Shown one piece after another: positions 35,730 through 45,114 of a stretch of DNA of 64,000 nucleotides. The notes under the pieces were generated by a model that saw only the letters and a program-made list of their open reading frames with translations, was not told where the DNA came from and did not search any database. Numbering within the stretch: the first letter of the stretch is position 1; the number at the start of each line of letters is the position of its first letter. Both the position numbers and the translations under genes were made by a program. The DNA is from Bacteroidales bacterium (lineage in GTDB: Bacteria; Bacteroidota; Bacteroidia; Bacteroidales; F082). The stretch lies in the NCBI GenBank assembly GCA_023229135.1, contig JALNZT010000007.1:1-64000 (forward strand), in the 5' to 3' direction.

Positions 35730-36116
35730 TTATACGTATTTAATCACTGCTCCACCCGAAATCATAACTTCATTCGTAGCATTTACTATTGAAGTATCAA
35801 TCACGTAAACACTATTTGATTTTACTTCAACTACTTTAAAAAGTGCTTTGTAGGTTTCATCAACATACATCGGTTTCACAAAGCGCATATTCTGGCCTAA
35901 AAAGATGGTTCCTTTGCCGGGCCATAGCGTTCCAAAAACTTTTGAAAACACGCTGCCACTTAAAAAACCGTGCATAATCCTTCTCTTAAATATACTTTTT
36001 GCTGCTTCTGCTTCATCAATATGTATTGGATTATTATCACCGGTTACGCGTGCAAACTCATCTACCTCATTTTGAGAAAAAGAAAATTGATATTCAAAAG
36101 AATCGTTTAGTTTCAT
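35730..36116 (-). CDS. MaoC-like (R)-specific enoyl-CoA hydratase
   Basis: 128 residues, single hotdog domain. The hydratase motif is seen as FARVTGDNNPIHIDEAEA near residue 21, with the catalytic Asp/His pair in DxNPIHxD, and IMHGFLSGSVFSKVFGT downstream. Such enzymes add water to trans-2-enoyl-CoA, for example crotonyl-CoA to (R)-3-hydroxybutyryl-CoA. Crotonyl-CoA is the product of the kam operon, so it could draw from that pool, but this is inference. Located 47 bp downstream of cyuA on the same strand. Confidence 0.85.
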   Translation of the reverse strand: MKLNDSFEYQFSFSQNEVDEFARVTGDNNPIHIDEAEAAKSIFKRRIMHGFLSGSVFSKVFGTLWPGKGTIFLGQNMRFVKPMYVDETYKALFKVVEVKSNSVYVIDTSIVNATNEVMISGGAVIKYV

Positions 36117-36163
36117 TTTTCGTTTTTTTATATTAATGTTTTTATTTTTAGTCTTATTAATAT

Positions 36164-37459
36164 CTACTTTTTCGACACCATAATTTGCAAAAGCATCTCA
36201 TCCGTTTGCATCATTCCAAGAGAACCAATCTGGCCTAAGTTTTTGATTGTTTGCTCAATATCTTCCTCAATAATTCCATCATTGGCCGAAACCACCGAAC
36301 CATCCATGGCAAGCAAAGCCGACTGAATGGCGGCAGCAACACCTGTGCTTACTTTTAGCGCGCAACCCTCTTTGGCGCCATCGCAGGCCATTCCGGTAAT
36401 ATTTGCTATCATATTTTTTATCGTATAAATCATTTCTTTTTTCTTGCCTCCCAGCAGATAAACCACGCCACAGGCAGCTCCAATGCCGGCAACAACCACG
36501 CCACATAGTGCCGACAGTCGTCCAAGATAGCGTTTTATATGGATTGCCGTCAGATGCGACAACACCAATGCACGCGCAAGCTGAACCTCATCGGCATTAA
36601 TTTTTTTGGCTACTGAATAAACCGGCATTGTAGCTGTAATTCCTTGATTTCCACTTCCGGAATTACTCATTACCGGTAAAATTGAACCCGCCATACGTGC
36701 ATCGCAAGCTGCAGCAGTAATAGACATGGCGTTGTTCATCATATCATCCGAAAGTATGCCGCGATCAATAAAGCCTTTCAGTTTGCGCCCCACCATCAAA
36801 CCATAACCTTTGGACAGGCCTTCGTCAGCAATTGCTTTATTGTAGGCAACAGTCTCATGGATAAACGCAATTTGCGCGTAAGGAACTTCGGTGGCAAAAG
36901 CAAAAATAGCATCAACGGAAAGCGGAAGCCTTTGTTGAGCAATTTTTTCTAAGTTATTTACCTCATCTACAGCTTGATCAGCAGAACATTCCAGCACTAC
37001 ATCATTAAGCTCTACACAGGAAATATTAGCATGTTTTGTAGTAATAATTGCTTTTGAAATATTGCCATTAAGACCGCGACATATTGCTTCGATATAAAGT
37101 TTTTCTACATCTTTTTTCAGTGCAATCTTCACCCTGTTTTCGGCTACCATTGCCTTTGCTGCTGCTATCGCCTCTTCGTCTAAACCTTTGAGCACTTCAA
37201 GGCAGTCGGATGACTTACCGAAAACCGCTCCCAAAGCCGCTGCAATTGGCAGGCCGGTAATACCCGTTCCCGGAATACCAACGCCCATCGCGTTTTTTAA
37301 AATATTTGCGCTTAGCAACAGCTCTATAACTTGTGGTTTTTCACCTAAAACTTCACGTGCACGGGCAACAGCAAGGGCTACAGCTATGGGTTCGGTGCAG
37401 CCAAGCGCAGGAACAACTTCGGACTTTAGTAAATCAAGATATGCTTGAAAATTTGACAT
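36164..37459 (-). CDS. cyuA: L-cysteine desulfidase, CyuA/UPF0597 family
   Basis: 431 residues. The family (YhaM/CyuA) degrades L-cysteine to pyruvate, ammonia and sulfide with a [4Fe-4S] cluster. Start YLDLLKSEVVPALGCTEP includes the conserved ALGCTEPIA cluster Cys; SNSGSGNQGITATMPV is the substrate loop, and ACGVVYLLGG and GMACDGAKEGCALKVS carry the other conserved cysteines. It adds sulfur amino acid catabolism to the lysine fermentation. Start ATG at 37459; upstream is a 950-bp non-coding stretch. Confidence 0.92.
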   Translation of the reverse strand: MSNFQAYLDLLKSEVVPALGCTEPIAVALAVARAREVLGEKPQVIELLLSANILKNAMGVGIPGTGITGLPIAAALGAVFGKSSDCLEVLKGLDEEAIAAAKAMVAENRVKIALKKDVEKLYIEAICRGLNGNISKAIITTKHANISCVELNDVVLECSADQAVDEVNNLEKIAQQRLPLSVDAIFAFATEVPYAQIAFIHETVAYNKAIADEGLSKGYGLMVGRKLKGFIDRGILSDDMMNNAMSITAAACDARMAGSILPVMSNSGSGNQGITATMPVYSVAKKINADEVQLARALVLSHLTAIHIKRYLGRLSALCGVVVAGIGAACGVVYLLGGKKKEMIYTIKNMIANITGMACDGAKEGCALKVSTGVAAAIQSALLAMDGSVVSANDGIIEEDIEQTIKNLGQIGSLGMMQTDEMLLQIMVSKK

Positions 37460-38149
37460 CAGAGCTTCGTATTACGTGAAAAATAGAGCTGCAAACTTAT
37501 TAAGATATTTGCTAAGAATCAGGCTAAATAAGGCTGGTTTATGACTGTTTTTAAACAGTGCAGTGTCGGTAGGCAACAATTTTTAAAACATTGTACCAAA
37601 ATAAAGCTAAACAATTGAAATGCAACAACTTGAAAATATATTGATAGCATCTTGAATAAAGGCTTAAACAAGTCTATTTTTGCAGTGATGCACTTTTGTA
37701 GTACTAAAAAAAGTGATTGTTTTTAAACCTCAAAGTTTTTGAAGAGCTTTGAGACTGCATTATTCATGCATTCATAAAGTCGAAATGCTCAATTTTTCTA
37801 TTCCTAATTTTGATATGTTGGCAAAGTACTATAACAGCTTATTAAACAGGTGTTTAGCCTATACATTTAAGCAAAATAATTAAAATAGTAGCCTATTGGT
37901 AAACATAGAGATTCCTCCCTCAAAGCCCTGTTGCACAGAACTTTTCATTCGGAATGATAGTTAATATTTTTATGTGTTGGAGGTGAGGCGAAAATCAAAT
38001 CATTACGAATGAAGCAGAGCGGTTTACCTCGTTTTTTCGGGGAATGAGGAATCTTTATATTCAGAACTCCTGACCTTTCGTGAACTATATTGTCGCACAA
38101 ATAAAATTTTTAAGGAAAAATCGGGCTTTAGCCCTGCCAACATTTTTCG

Positions 38150-38240
38150 TTATGGTGTCGCACCTACGGAGCTCTATTTTCGTGTTCTATATCCTTTTCT
38201 ATAAATATAACGCCTCTCTGAGGCTTGCAATGAAGTAAAT
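38150..38240. repeat. Probable dispersed REP-like element
   Basis: Contains GTGTCGCACCTACGGAGCTC, then a pyrimidine-rich spacer, then ATATAACGCCTCTCTGAGGC, where CCTCTCTGAGG is a small hairpin. This arrangement resembles intergenic repeats I recall from several Bacteroidota genomes. There is only one copy in this window, so repetitiveness is not shown here. Confidence 0.4.
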
Positions 38241-38357
38241 ACACAAAACATCACGCACCAAAAAACCAAAGCCCATCTCACAATGGGGCAGGATATCTGA
38301 TATTACCCAATTTACATTTCATGAATGATTGAATTAAGAATTAGCATCCATACTAAA

Positions 38358-38393
38358 AAAAGCCTCCTGCAAAAACATGCAGAAGGCTTTTTG
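38358..38393 (-). terminator. Intrinsic terminator of the LruC gene
   Basis: AAAAAGCCTCCTGC (38358-38371) pairs with GCAGAAGGCTTTTT (38380-38393) with one C/A mismatch and an 8-nt loop. On the minus strand it follows the stop by 23 bp and is followed by a T-rich tract. Confidence 0.85.
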
Positions 38394-38415
38394 AAATTAT
38401 TCCGTTGTACTTCCT

Positions 38416-41400
38416 TTATGGAATCACATAAATATTTGCATCATTGCGGTAACCGCTCTTATCCATATACCAATCAGTGAATTCTACACCGGATGATTGT
38501 GCCCAGGCTGCGAATTTAAGGTGTGCGGTTAAAATATCAACACCCTCGATTGGATAATTGAAATTGATAGGCGTTTCAATTCCCCATGGCAATCCCGTGG
38601 CCGACATATAATAGCTTTCTGTTGATAAATCAGAATCATCGTCTATCGTTCCAAACAGCTCTTCATCAACAAACTCCGTTGGTTTTTGACCTTTGAGATG
38701 CACCTCGTGGCCACGTTCCTGGTTCACGAAAATAAAGGGATTGTAAGGAGGTGTTCCAATAGCTGCTTTTGGCGTGCTAAAGTGCGTCGTTACGGTGTTT
38801 ACAGTAGTTTGCACATATTTCCCGTTAGGAATCGTATTGGCCATTCCGCCTTCCATAATGGGATTAATATTGTCGATCAATATGATGACAGTTTCATTGG
38901 TATGACCGGCTTCGAAGCCTTTGGCATCATACATAATCGCGTTGCCCATTGTAATATAACCTGTTACGCTTTCAACGGCTGATGGATCGGTGTCGAACAC
39001 GATTCCAAAGCCATTATCAAGTGAAGCACCATCGGCCATAATTTGGTATTTAACGATCACGTCAACCACTTGATTTTGCGCGTTGGTAACGGTTTGATAA
39101 TTCAGGTTCACTACAAAATCGTTGAAATCGTAGTCGCCATAAGCAGGCCAGAGGTCTTCGAAGGCAACGCTCACGTAATCAACCTGATTTGGATAAAACG
39201 AATCGAAGGCGCGTGTTGGGTCATCCGGATAATCGTCTAAGTTGTCAGGAACACCATCGCCATCTCTATCTCCGGCGCCACCATCTGTGACTGTAAGCAC
39301 AAGCGTTTTGGTATCAGAACCGGCAGCATTGGAAGCAGTAATCGTGATTTCATAGATTCCGGCAACTGTTGGGATTCCACTAATTGTATTTCCACTGATT
39401 GTTAATCCAGCAGGTAGCTGAGCGGCTGAAAAGCTCATTAACTGTGATCCATCGGCTGTGATGGTATAGCTAAATGGGAAGTCTGTAGTAGCATTTGCCG
39501 TAAGGGCGCTTGTTATAGTTGGAGCTTCCAGGCCTTCGGCAATATCTATTACCAAGGTTTGAACATCAGATCCATAAGAATTAGTGGCTGTAAGTAAAAC
39601 ATTAGTCACGCCAGCAAATGAAGGTGTTCCGTTGATTTTACGAGTTGCAGCATCATAAGTAAGTCCTTGTGGCAGGTTGCTCACTTCGTAAGTAATGGTG
39701 GGCGATCCGCTGGCTGTAACTGTGTAAGTAGAAAACTGATCGCCGGCTGTACCGGAGGCAGTGAGCTGACTAGTAATTGTTGGAGGTGTTCCAACAGTAA
39801 GTACCAGTGTTTTGTTAGAAGTGCCACCACTATTGGTTGCTAATAAATCAATATTGTAAACTCCTGCAGTTGTCGGACTTCCAGTAATTTTTTGAGTATC
39901 TGTATCAAAACTCAATCCATCAGGCAAGTTTGTAGCCGCATAAGATATTGGACCAGTTCCGCTTGCTGTAAGGGTATAACTAAATGCCTGATCAACTGTT
40001 GCCTGACGTGTAAGCACACTTGTAATTACAGGTGGATCGATAGGTTCTGTAATTGTTATTTTCAGTGTTTCGACATCTTCACCAAATATATTGCTGGCTG
40101 TAATTTCTACATTAAAAGTGCCGGATACTGTTGGTGTTCCGCTGATTACTCCGGTACTGGCGTTAAAGCTCAGTCCGGCAGGCAGTCTGCCAACAGAAAA
40201 TGTGATAGGTTCAGTTCCTGTGGCTGTTACAGTATAAGGTGTAATGGCTTCGTTAAGCAGTCCGCCAATTTGCAAAGAGCTGGTAATTTCAGGAGCTTCA
40301 AACACACCACAATCCGGGATTGGCACGTTGATATCGCAATAGGTCATATTGATATAGGTGGCATTGCTGCTGTAATCGTCATCATCATCTGTACAAAGAT
40401 CGAAGTTAGAGAGGCGCGCACTGCTTTCAACCTCGCCCTCGTCATCAGCTTTAATTTGTGCATATCCAGATGCAGGGCCTTCAACATGTCCTTTAATTGT
40501 AACCTCATCGGTTTCAATAAGACTTCCTTGTCCAAGAATAGTTTTCTTGTCATTTTTACCTTTCAATTCCAGCTCTTCATCTACATAAAGGTAGCCATTG
40601 TTGATAAAACTTCCCGATTGTATAAAGTCATCGTCGGTTATATAAAACTTGCAGTTGTTTGTGAGACTACCACTTGAATTTAAATCAAACTCCTCATCGG
40701 ATGTAAATTTGCCATTGTTGACAAAGTTGCCCTTATTTTGAATTGCAACAGTCGAAGTCATTGTTCCCCAGTTCAAAACATCTCCCTTAATCTGACGATA
40801 ATCATCATCGTCATCAGGGCCTTTATCATCATCATTACTGCCAGAAATATTTACGATTCCGTAGTTCTCAATCTTAAACTCAATATGATTTTTTAAAAGG
40901 GCTACCTTAGCTGTAGGCGAAACCAACAAGCTACCTCCACTTGTATTTCCTTTAATACCTCTAATGGTCGCTGTACCACATACTTTTAGGGTTGATCCAT
41001 TGCCAAGTCTCAACTCTTTGATAGTGGCATGTCGGCCATCAATCACACAACGTGTTTCCCCATCTGGGATATTCAGCCTACCATTAAAGTTTTTAGCTAA
41101 AATATTTTTGTCATCGCAATCGCAATAAGAATCTGTGGCCTGGGTATCTTTTGTGCTCATAAAGCTGTACTCGATCCTGTTTCCGTTTAATGGTACGGCC
41201 ACATATTCGTTGATTCCTGAAGCCGTCAAGCGAGCCAGATAAACCTCATCCAGGCGGGATGCAATACGCAAAGGCAGCGTGAATACGCCTTGGCTATTGG
41301 GAGCTCCCGTACTAATCAAACGCCCACCCTGGTTGGGATGCGCATCATAGACGCGAATAATCTCAGCACCCGTTGCCTTGTTGTTGGTTAGCTGGATAGC

Positions 41401-41565
41401 CGTCTGCACATTCAGGAAACTCTCAAAATTAAAAGTCCTGCTCACTTTCAAATCAATGAATTTTTCAGGTGTTGTAGGCTCCTTCTCTGTATTGTCTTTT
41501 CTGCAAGATTGAAATACGAACCCAAAAGCCGCAATCAACAGTAAACTTATTAAAATCTTTTTCAT
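38416..41565 (-). CDS. Lipoprotein with putative-Ig repeats and LruC C-terminal domain
   Basis: 1049 residues. Lipobox VFQSC gives lipidated Cys21. An N-terminal domain is followed by a right-handed, Asp-rich beta region (about 150-395; GSNDDDKGPDDDDDY). Residues about 420-790 hold four He_PIG-type Ig repeats, each with PxITS.LT, TYTVTASG, LPxGLxFxxxTxxIxGTP and a closing TLVLTV. A calcium-type DRDGDGVPDNLDDYPDDP leads into the LruC domain (WPAYGDYDFNDFVVNLNY; VTGYITMG). The name comes from leptospiral LruC; the function is unknown. It lacks a T9SS end and should be lipid-anchored. Plus-strand ORFs here are shadows. Confidence 0.88.
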   Translation of the reverse strand: MKKILISLLLIAAFGFVFQSCRKDNTEKEPTTPEKFIDLKVSRTFNFESFLNVQTAIQLTNNKATGAEIIRVYDAHPNQGGRLISTGAPNSQGVFTLPLRIASRLDEVYLARLTASGINEYVAVPLNGNRIEYSFMSTKDTQATDSYCDCDDKNILAKNFNGRLNIPDGETRCVIDGRHATIKELRLGNGSTLKVCGTATIRGIKGNTSGGSLLVSPTAKVALLKNHIEFKIENYGIVNISGSNDDDKGPDDDDDYRQIKGDVLNWGTMTSTVAIQNKGNFVNNGKFTSDEEFDLNSSGSLTNNCKFYITDDDFIQSGSFINNGYLYVDEELELKGKNDKKTILGQGSLIETDEVTIKGHVEGPASGYAQIKADDEGEVESSARLSNFDLCTDDDDDYSSNATYINMTYCDINVPIPDCGVFEAPEITSSLQIGGLLNEAITPYTVTATGTEPITFSVGRLPAGLSFNASTGVISGTPTVSGTFNVEITASNIFGEDVETLKITITEPIDPPVITSVLTRQATVDQAFSYTLTASGTGPISYAATNLPDGLSFDTDTQKITGSPTTAGVYNIDLLATNSGGTSNKTLVLTVGTPPTITSQLTASGTAGDQFSTYTVTASGSPTITYEVSNLPQGLTYDAATRKINGTPSFAGVTNVLLTATNSYGSDVQTLVIDIAEGLEAPTITSALTANATTDFPFSYTITADGSQLMSFSAAQLPAGLTISGNTISGIPTVAGIYEITITASNAAGSDTKTLVLTVTDGGAGDRDGDGVPDNLDDYPDDPTRAFDSFYPNQVDYVSVAFEDLWPAYGDYDFNDFVVNLNYQTVTNAQNQVVDVIVKYQIMADGASLDNGFGIVFDTDPSAVESVTGYITMGNAIMYDAKGFEAGHTNETVIILIDNINPIMEGGMANTIPNGKYVQTTVNTVTTHFSTPKAAIGTPPYNPFIFVNQERGHEVHLKGQKPTEFVDEELFGTIDDDSDLSTESYYMSATGLPWGIETPINFNYPIEGVDILTAHLKFAAWAQSSGVEFTDWYMDKSGYRNDANIYVIP

Positions 41566-42215
41566 GGTAAATATTTTTTTGGTGTATCTAATAAATCAAC
41601 AATCGTTCCGAAGATATATAACGCTGTATATCAGTGATTTTAAATAATTTTAATTTTTTGAATCCCGTCCTGAATAAAGACCATCGTCCAAATTTGGGAT
41701 ACTTTTCAAACTTAATCAACCTCACAAAACACTAAGAAAGAACGTATCTCTTTGCAACCGAATAATTGCTACATCATCCGGCAGGAAGAAATCGACTTGC
41801 CAGCAAGCATTTGGTTTAGCCTTGCAATAATACTTATTTTTTAGCGATTATCATCCATTTTAAGTTTAGCCATGGATTAAGGGGATTTTATAGAGATGAA
41901 AGGTAAATTCAAAGATTCAAAGATTCAAGATTCAAGATTCAAAGATTCAAGATTCAAAGATTCGGGTAGGGGTTGTAGTTATTTTACGGTTGAAGGTTTA
42001 AAAAATCAGAGGTGGTTGCCTGAGCTGTCTGTCCAACCAGACAGGCCCGGCAGATAGGCTTACCGGAAGGTTTTGGTTAGCGATTGTTTTTTTGCACGAA
42101 ATTCGTGGATTCTACTTTCGTGATAATCCGCGTTATCAAAGGGAAACTTATTTATGTATCATTATAGAACACTATAAATCAAGCAATTCTGAAAACACCG
42201 ATAAAAAACATGAAA
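41566..42215. other. Non-coding region (650 bp) with simple repeats
   Basis: TATCTTCG on the minus strand (41609-41616) is a plausible -7 box for the LruC gene. The 57-bp simple repeat at 41907-41963 is listed separately. CTGTCTG (42025-42031) and CAGACAG (42038-42044) form a small hairpin within a segment resembling dispersed Bacteroidota repeats. No ORF seen. Confidence 0.55.
41907..41963. repeat. Tandem 7/8-bp simple repeat ATTCAA(A)G
   Basis: Seven units alternate ATTCAAAG (8 bp) and ATTCAAG (7 bp) in the order 8,8,7,7,8,7,8, then a final ATTC. It is intergenic, too short and without spacers, so not CRISPR. Likely a slippage tract. Confidence 0.9.
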
Positions 42216-42887
42216 TCAATCCGGGTCTTGATCTATCAAGCCGTTGGCAATGGCATACTTGATGAGTCCGACAATACTTTTGGTTTTTGTTTTGGTGAAC
42301 ATATTGCGGCGGTGCGTTTCTACCGTTCGTTCGCTGATAAACAGCTTTTCAGCAATTTCTTCGTTACGCATTTCTTTGGCAATCAGAACAAGAATCTCTT
42401 TTTCGCGCTGTGTAAGCACTGATTGACTTACACTTAGTTCTGATAAAGTTGTAGGCTGTCCCATATTGTTGAATAGAATTTCCTGCACATCCCGACCGAG
42501 GTATTTCCCGCCTTTTGCCACCACCCGAATGGCTTCCAACACTTCATTCATATTGGTGCGTTTGAGGATATATCCTGACGCTCCTGCTTCCGCCATATTT
42601 CTGATCATATTGATATCTTCATGCATCGTCAAGGCCAAAACCTGGATGTCGGGCTGAATTTCTTTCAACCTACGCGTTGTTTCAATTCCTGAGCCTTCAG
42701 ACATGCTAATGTCGGCCAAAACAACCTGCACGGGATTATCACGCACAAAGTCGATGGCTTGTTGCATGGAATTTGCACCGCCAGCAAAAACGATATCCGC
42801 TTCATCCTGAAGCAGTGATTTGAGGCCGTCAATAATCAACTGATGATCATCGACCACCAAAACTTTAATGGTCTTTTCTTGTGACAT
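42216..42887 (-). CDS. NarL/FixJ-family response regulator
   Basis: 223 residues. Receiver domain: acidic pair Asp13-Asp14 in VVDDHQ, phosphoacceptor Asp59 in VVLADISMSEG, the switch Thr/Lys regions at LALTMHED and GYILKRTN. The C-terminal LuxR-type HTH (about 160-220) has LTQREKEILVLIAKEM and IAEKLFISERTVETHRRN. It would bind DNA as a phosphorylated dimer. It overlaps the kinase gene by 23 bp, so the two form one two-component system; targets are unknown. Confidence 0.95.
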   Translation of the reverse strand: MSQEKTIKVLVVDDHQLIIDGLKSLLQDEADIVFAGGANSMQQAIDFVRDNPVQVVLADISMSEGSGIETTRRLKEIQPDIQVLALTMHEDINMIRNMAEAGASGYILKRTNMNEVLEAIRVVAKGGKYLGRDVQEILFNNMGQPTTLSELSVSQSVLTQREKEILVLIAKEMRNEEIAEKLFISERTVETHRRNMFTKTKTKSIVGLIKYAIANGLIDQDPD

Positions 42888-44838
42888 TGTTATATTTTAA
42901 AGGAATGACAATGCTGACAATGGTTCCGCGATCAACCAGCGAATCCACATGCATACTGCCATTCAAATTTTCCACTCTTGATTTGATATTGCTGATACCT
43001 CCGCCATTTCCGGTTCCCGCTTCATTTATATTGAAACCGCGTCCGTTGTCCTCAACCATTAGGGTAACTTCTTTTTCACTTTTGATAAGCTGAACTGTAA
43101 ATAAACTCGCCTTAGCATGTTTAATCACATTATTAAGCAGCTCCTGAATTGCCCGGTAAAGGGTGTGCTCGCTAAGGCTGTCCAAGTCTGTTGCAAACCC
43201 GAAAGCCTCTACTTGCATGTGCAAATGGTTGGTTTTGTTAACTAAATCTGAAAGATTTTTCAGTGCCTCAACCAAACCTTTTTCCGAAAGTAATGCCGGT
43301 GCAAGATTGTGTGAAATATTTCGTAACTCATTGAAAGCTTGATCAATACTTTTAAAGGTAGTATCAAAGAGCTCTTCTTTTCTACTATCCGTCAATTTCT
43401 TTTTTTGATGCAAGACACTTAAATTCAATCGGGCAACGGATAAGATTTGTCCTAATCCATCATGCAGCTCGCGACCGATTCTTTGTCGTTCTTGTATTTC
43501 GGCAGCAACGGCATCCCGTGATTTTTTTTCTGAAAGATCAATGATGGCTTGCTGCAACTTAACCTGTTGTATATGCCTGTAGTTGAGGTAAAGCAGATAA
43601 ATCCCAATGATGGCCATCAAGAATGAAACACCGATAAAAAGGAGCAAATTATTCTTCTTGCTGATGCTTAATACCTGACTTTCAATCTGCAATTGTTGCA
43701 AAGCATTGGCCTGGCTCAATGTGTTGATCTCCAAATTGTAGATCTGATGAAGTACGGTTTGGTTCAACAATTCATCCTTCATAGTTACATACTGCCGAAA
43801 GTGCTGAAGGCTTTTGTCGAGCGATCCATTTTCTTCATAAATTTGAGACAACACCTTATGGCATTCATACTGAAGCACCTGATTGTTCAACTGCTTGCCG
43901 ATTTCCAGGGCGGCACTTGCTTCGTCCAAAGCGGTGTTAATATCACCCTCTTTGAGCATAACCTTTGCCAAGCCAAGCATCGAAGTAGCCTCTTGATAAG
44001 GTTGAATAATGGATTGTGATAATATTCGGCTGAGGTTGTAATATTTTTTTGCATCAGCGGTGTTATCCATGTGAAGATAAAAACCGGCTTTTTCTATATA
44101 AGAATCACATAGCCCGTAAATATTGTTGTTTCGTTTAGAAATTTCGATTGCTTTATCAAAGTAATGGTGTGCCGAATCGGTATTCATTTTTTTGGCAAAC
44201 ATCAAACCTTTGTTGTTTAAAGCTGCTGAAATACCAATGCTGTCACCGACCAATTTGTAGTTTTCGAGCGCATATTGAAAATTGATTGACGCCTTTTCAC
44301 TATTTTCAAGCTCGTTGAATAATAAGCCAATATTGTTGTAAACACTGGCTGCCTCTTTTTTACTCCCCGAAAGCTTATAGCGCTCCAATGCTTTCAGATA
44401 ATAGTCCATGGCATCTTTATAATTTCCAATACTAAAATAAACAACACCTATATTATTATAGATGGCTCCCAATCTTAGCGTATCATTATTTTGTTGTGCA
44501 TTAATCAGTGCCTTATGGTAGTAATTGAGTGCCTGACCATGGTTATTCTGAATATTATAGGTTGTACCAAGAAGGTTGAAGTTCTTGGAATGATTGCTTT
44601 TTTCATTGATGCTATCAGCCGTAATAGCCTGAAAAATAATCGATCGCGCACTGTCAGGATATGCATATAGAATTTTGATAGCGGTGTTGATAAGGCTATC
44701 GGCACTTATTTCTATATTTTTGCTGCTGTCAACGGCAATTCTTATAGTGGCGTTTTGCGCAAAGCCGCTGAGCGATGCTAAAAGCATGAAAAAGAGAAGA
44801 AGTCTCAAGCGAATTAAGTTTACAAACAAATCATCCAT
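42865..44838 (-). CDS. TPR sensor histidine kinase (HisKA_3 type)
   Basis: About 657 residues from ATG 44838 (MDDLFVNLIRLRLL), which gives a proper signal peptide ending SGFAQN; ATG 44895 adds 19 polar residues. Residues about 55-370 are TPR repeats (ATSYNI-type: LNYYHKALINAQ, YNNIGVVYFSIGNYKDAMDYY, YNNIGLLFNELENSEKA), probably periplasmic. One membrane helix (NLLLFIGVSFLMAIIGIYLLYL) precedes the HisKA_3 box RQRIGRELHDGLGQILS with the phosphoacceptor His, and a HATPase domain with VEDNGRGFNINE and GGGISNIKSRVENL. Pairs with the overlapping regulator. The ligand is not evident. Confidence 0.93.
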   Translation of the reverse strand: MDDLFVNLIRLRLLLFFMLLASLSGFAQNATIRIAVDSSKNIEISADSLINTAIKILYAYPDSARSIIFQAITADSINEKSNHSKNFNLLGTTYNIQNNHGQALNYYHKALINAQQNNDTLRLGAIYNNIGVVYFSIGNYKDAMDYYLKALERYKLSGSKKEAASVYNNIGLLFNELENSEKASINFQYALENYKLVGDSIGISAALNNKGLMFAKKMNTDSAHHYFDKAIEISKRNNNIYGLCDSYIEKAGFYLHMDNTADAKKYYNLSRILSQSIIQPYQEATSMLGLAKVMLKEGDINTALDEASAALEIGKQLNNQVLQYECHKVLSQIYEENGSLDKSLQHFRQYVTMKDELLNQTVLHQIYNLEINTLSQANALQQLQIESQVLSISKKNNLLLFIGVSFLMAIIGIYLLYLNYRHIQQVKLQQAIIDLSEKKSRDAVAAEIQERQRIGRELHDGLGQILSVARLNLSVLHQKKKLTDSRKEELFDTTFKSIDQAFNELRNISHNLAPALLSEKGLVEALKNLSDLVNKTNHLHMQVEAFGFATDLDSLSEHTLYRAIQELLNNVIKHAKASLFTVQLIKSEKEVTLMVEDNGRGFNINEAGTGNGGGISNIKSRVENLNGSMHVDSLVDRGTIVSIVIPLKYNNVTRKDH

Positions 44839-45047
44839 GAATAAATATTTGTATCTCAGCTTGTTTTTTTTCGATATCAAATGATGGATGGACATGCTGT
44901 AGTTTGATTTGATGATTTAGGCTTTCGGTTCACAACTTTACAAAAGTAAGATGAAATACACCCAATAAGAAGATAAAAAGCCTATTTTAACAAAAACACG
45001 TGCTGGTGCGGATACAAATCTAATGGAAATATACCCAGCAGTACGGA

Positions 45048-45078
45048 TTGTTTGTCATAAACCAGTAGATTATCTTTG
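45048..45078 (+). promoter_or_regulatory. Bacteroidota-type promoter
   Basis: TTG at 45048-45050 (part of ATTGTTTG) as -33 and TATCTTTG at 45071-45078 as -7 match TTTG/TAnnTTTG with about 20-bp spacing, 37 bp upstream of the ATG at 45115. Confidence 0.55.
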
Positions 45079-45114
45079 TTGCGTACTTATTAATCCAAAA
45101 CTAAAAACTTAGCT

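Larger units (their letters stand above)
37460..38415. other. Long non-coding region with REP-like sequence (956 bp)
   Basis: No credible ORF. The left part is A+T-rich leader for cyuA. The middle contains GGGCTTTAGCCC (38120-38131), a perfect small palindrome, and the dispersed-repeat-like element at 38150-38240. The right end is the LruC gene terminator. Confidence 0.6.

Noticed and set aside
39892..40677. 261-residue plus-strand ORF within the LruC gene
   Set aside because: Cys- and Asn-rich product antisense to well-defined Ig repeats; it arises from low stop frequency in repetitive codons.
41907..41963. CRISPR array
   Set aside because: Units are 7-8 bp, contiguous and without spacers: a simple-sequence repeat.
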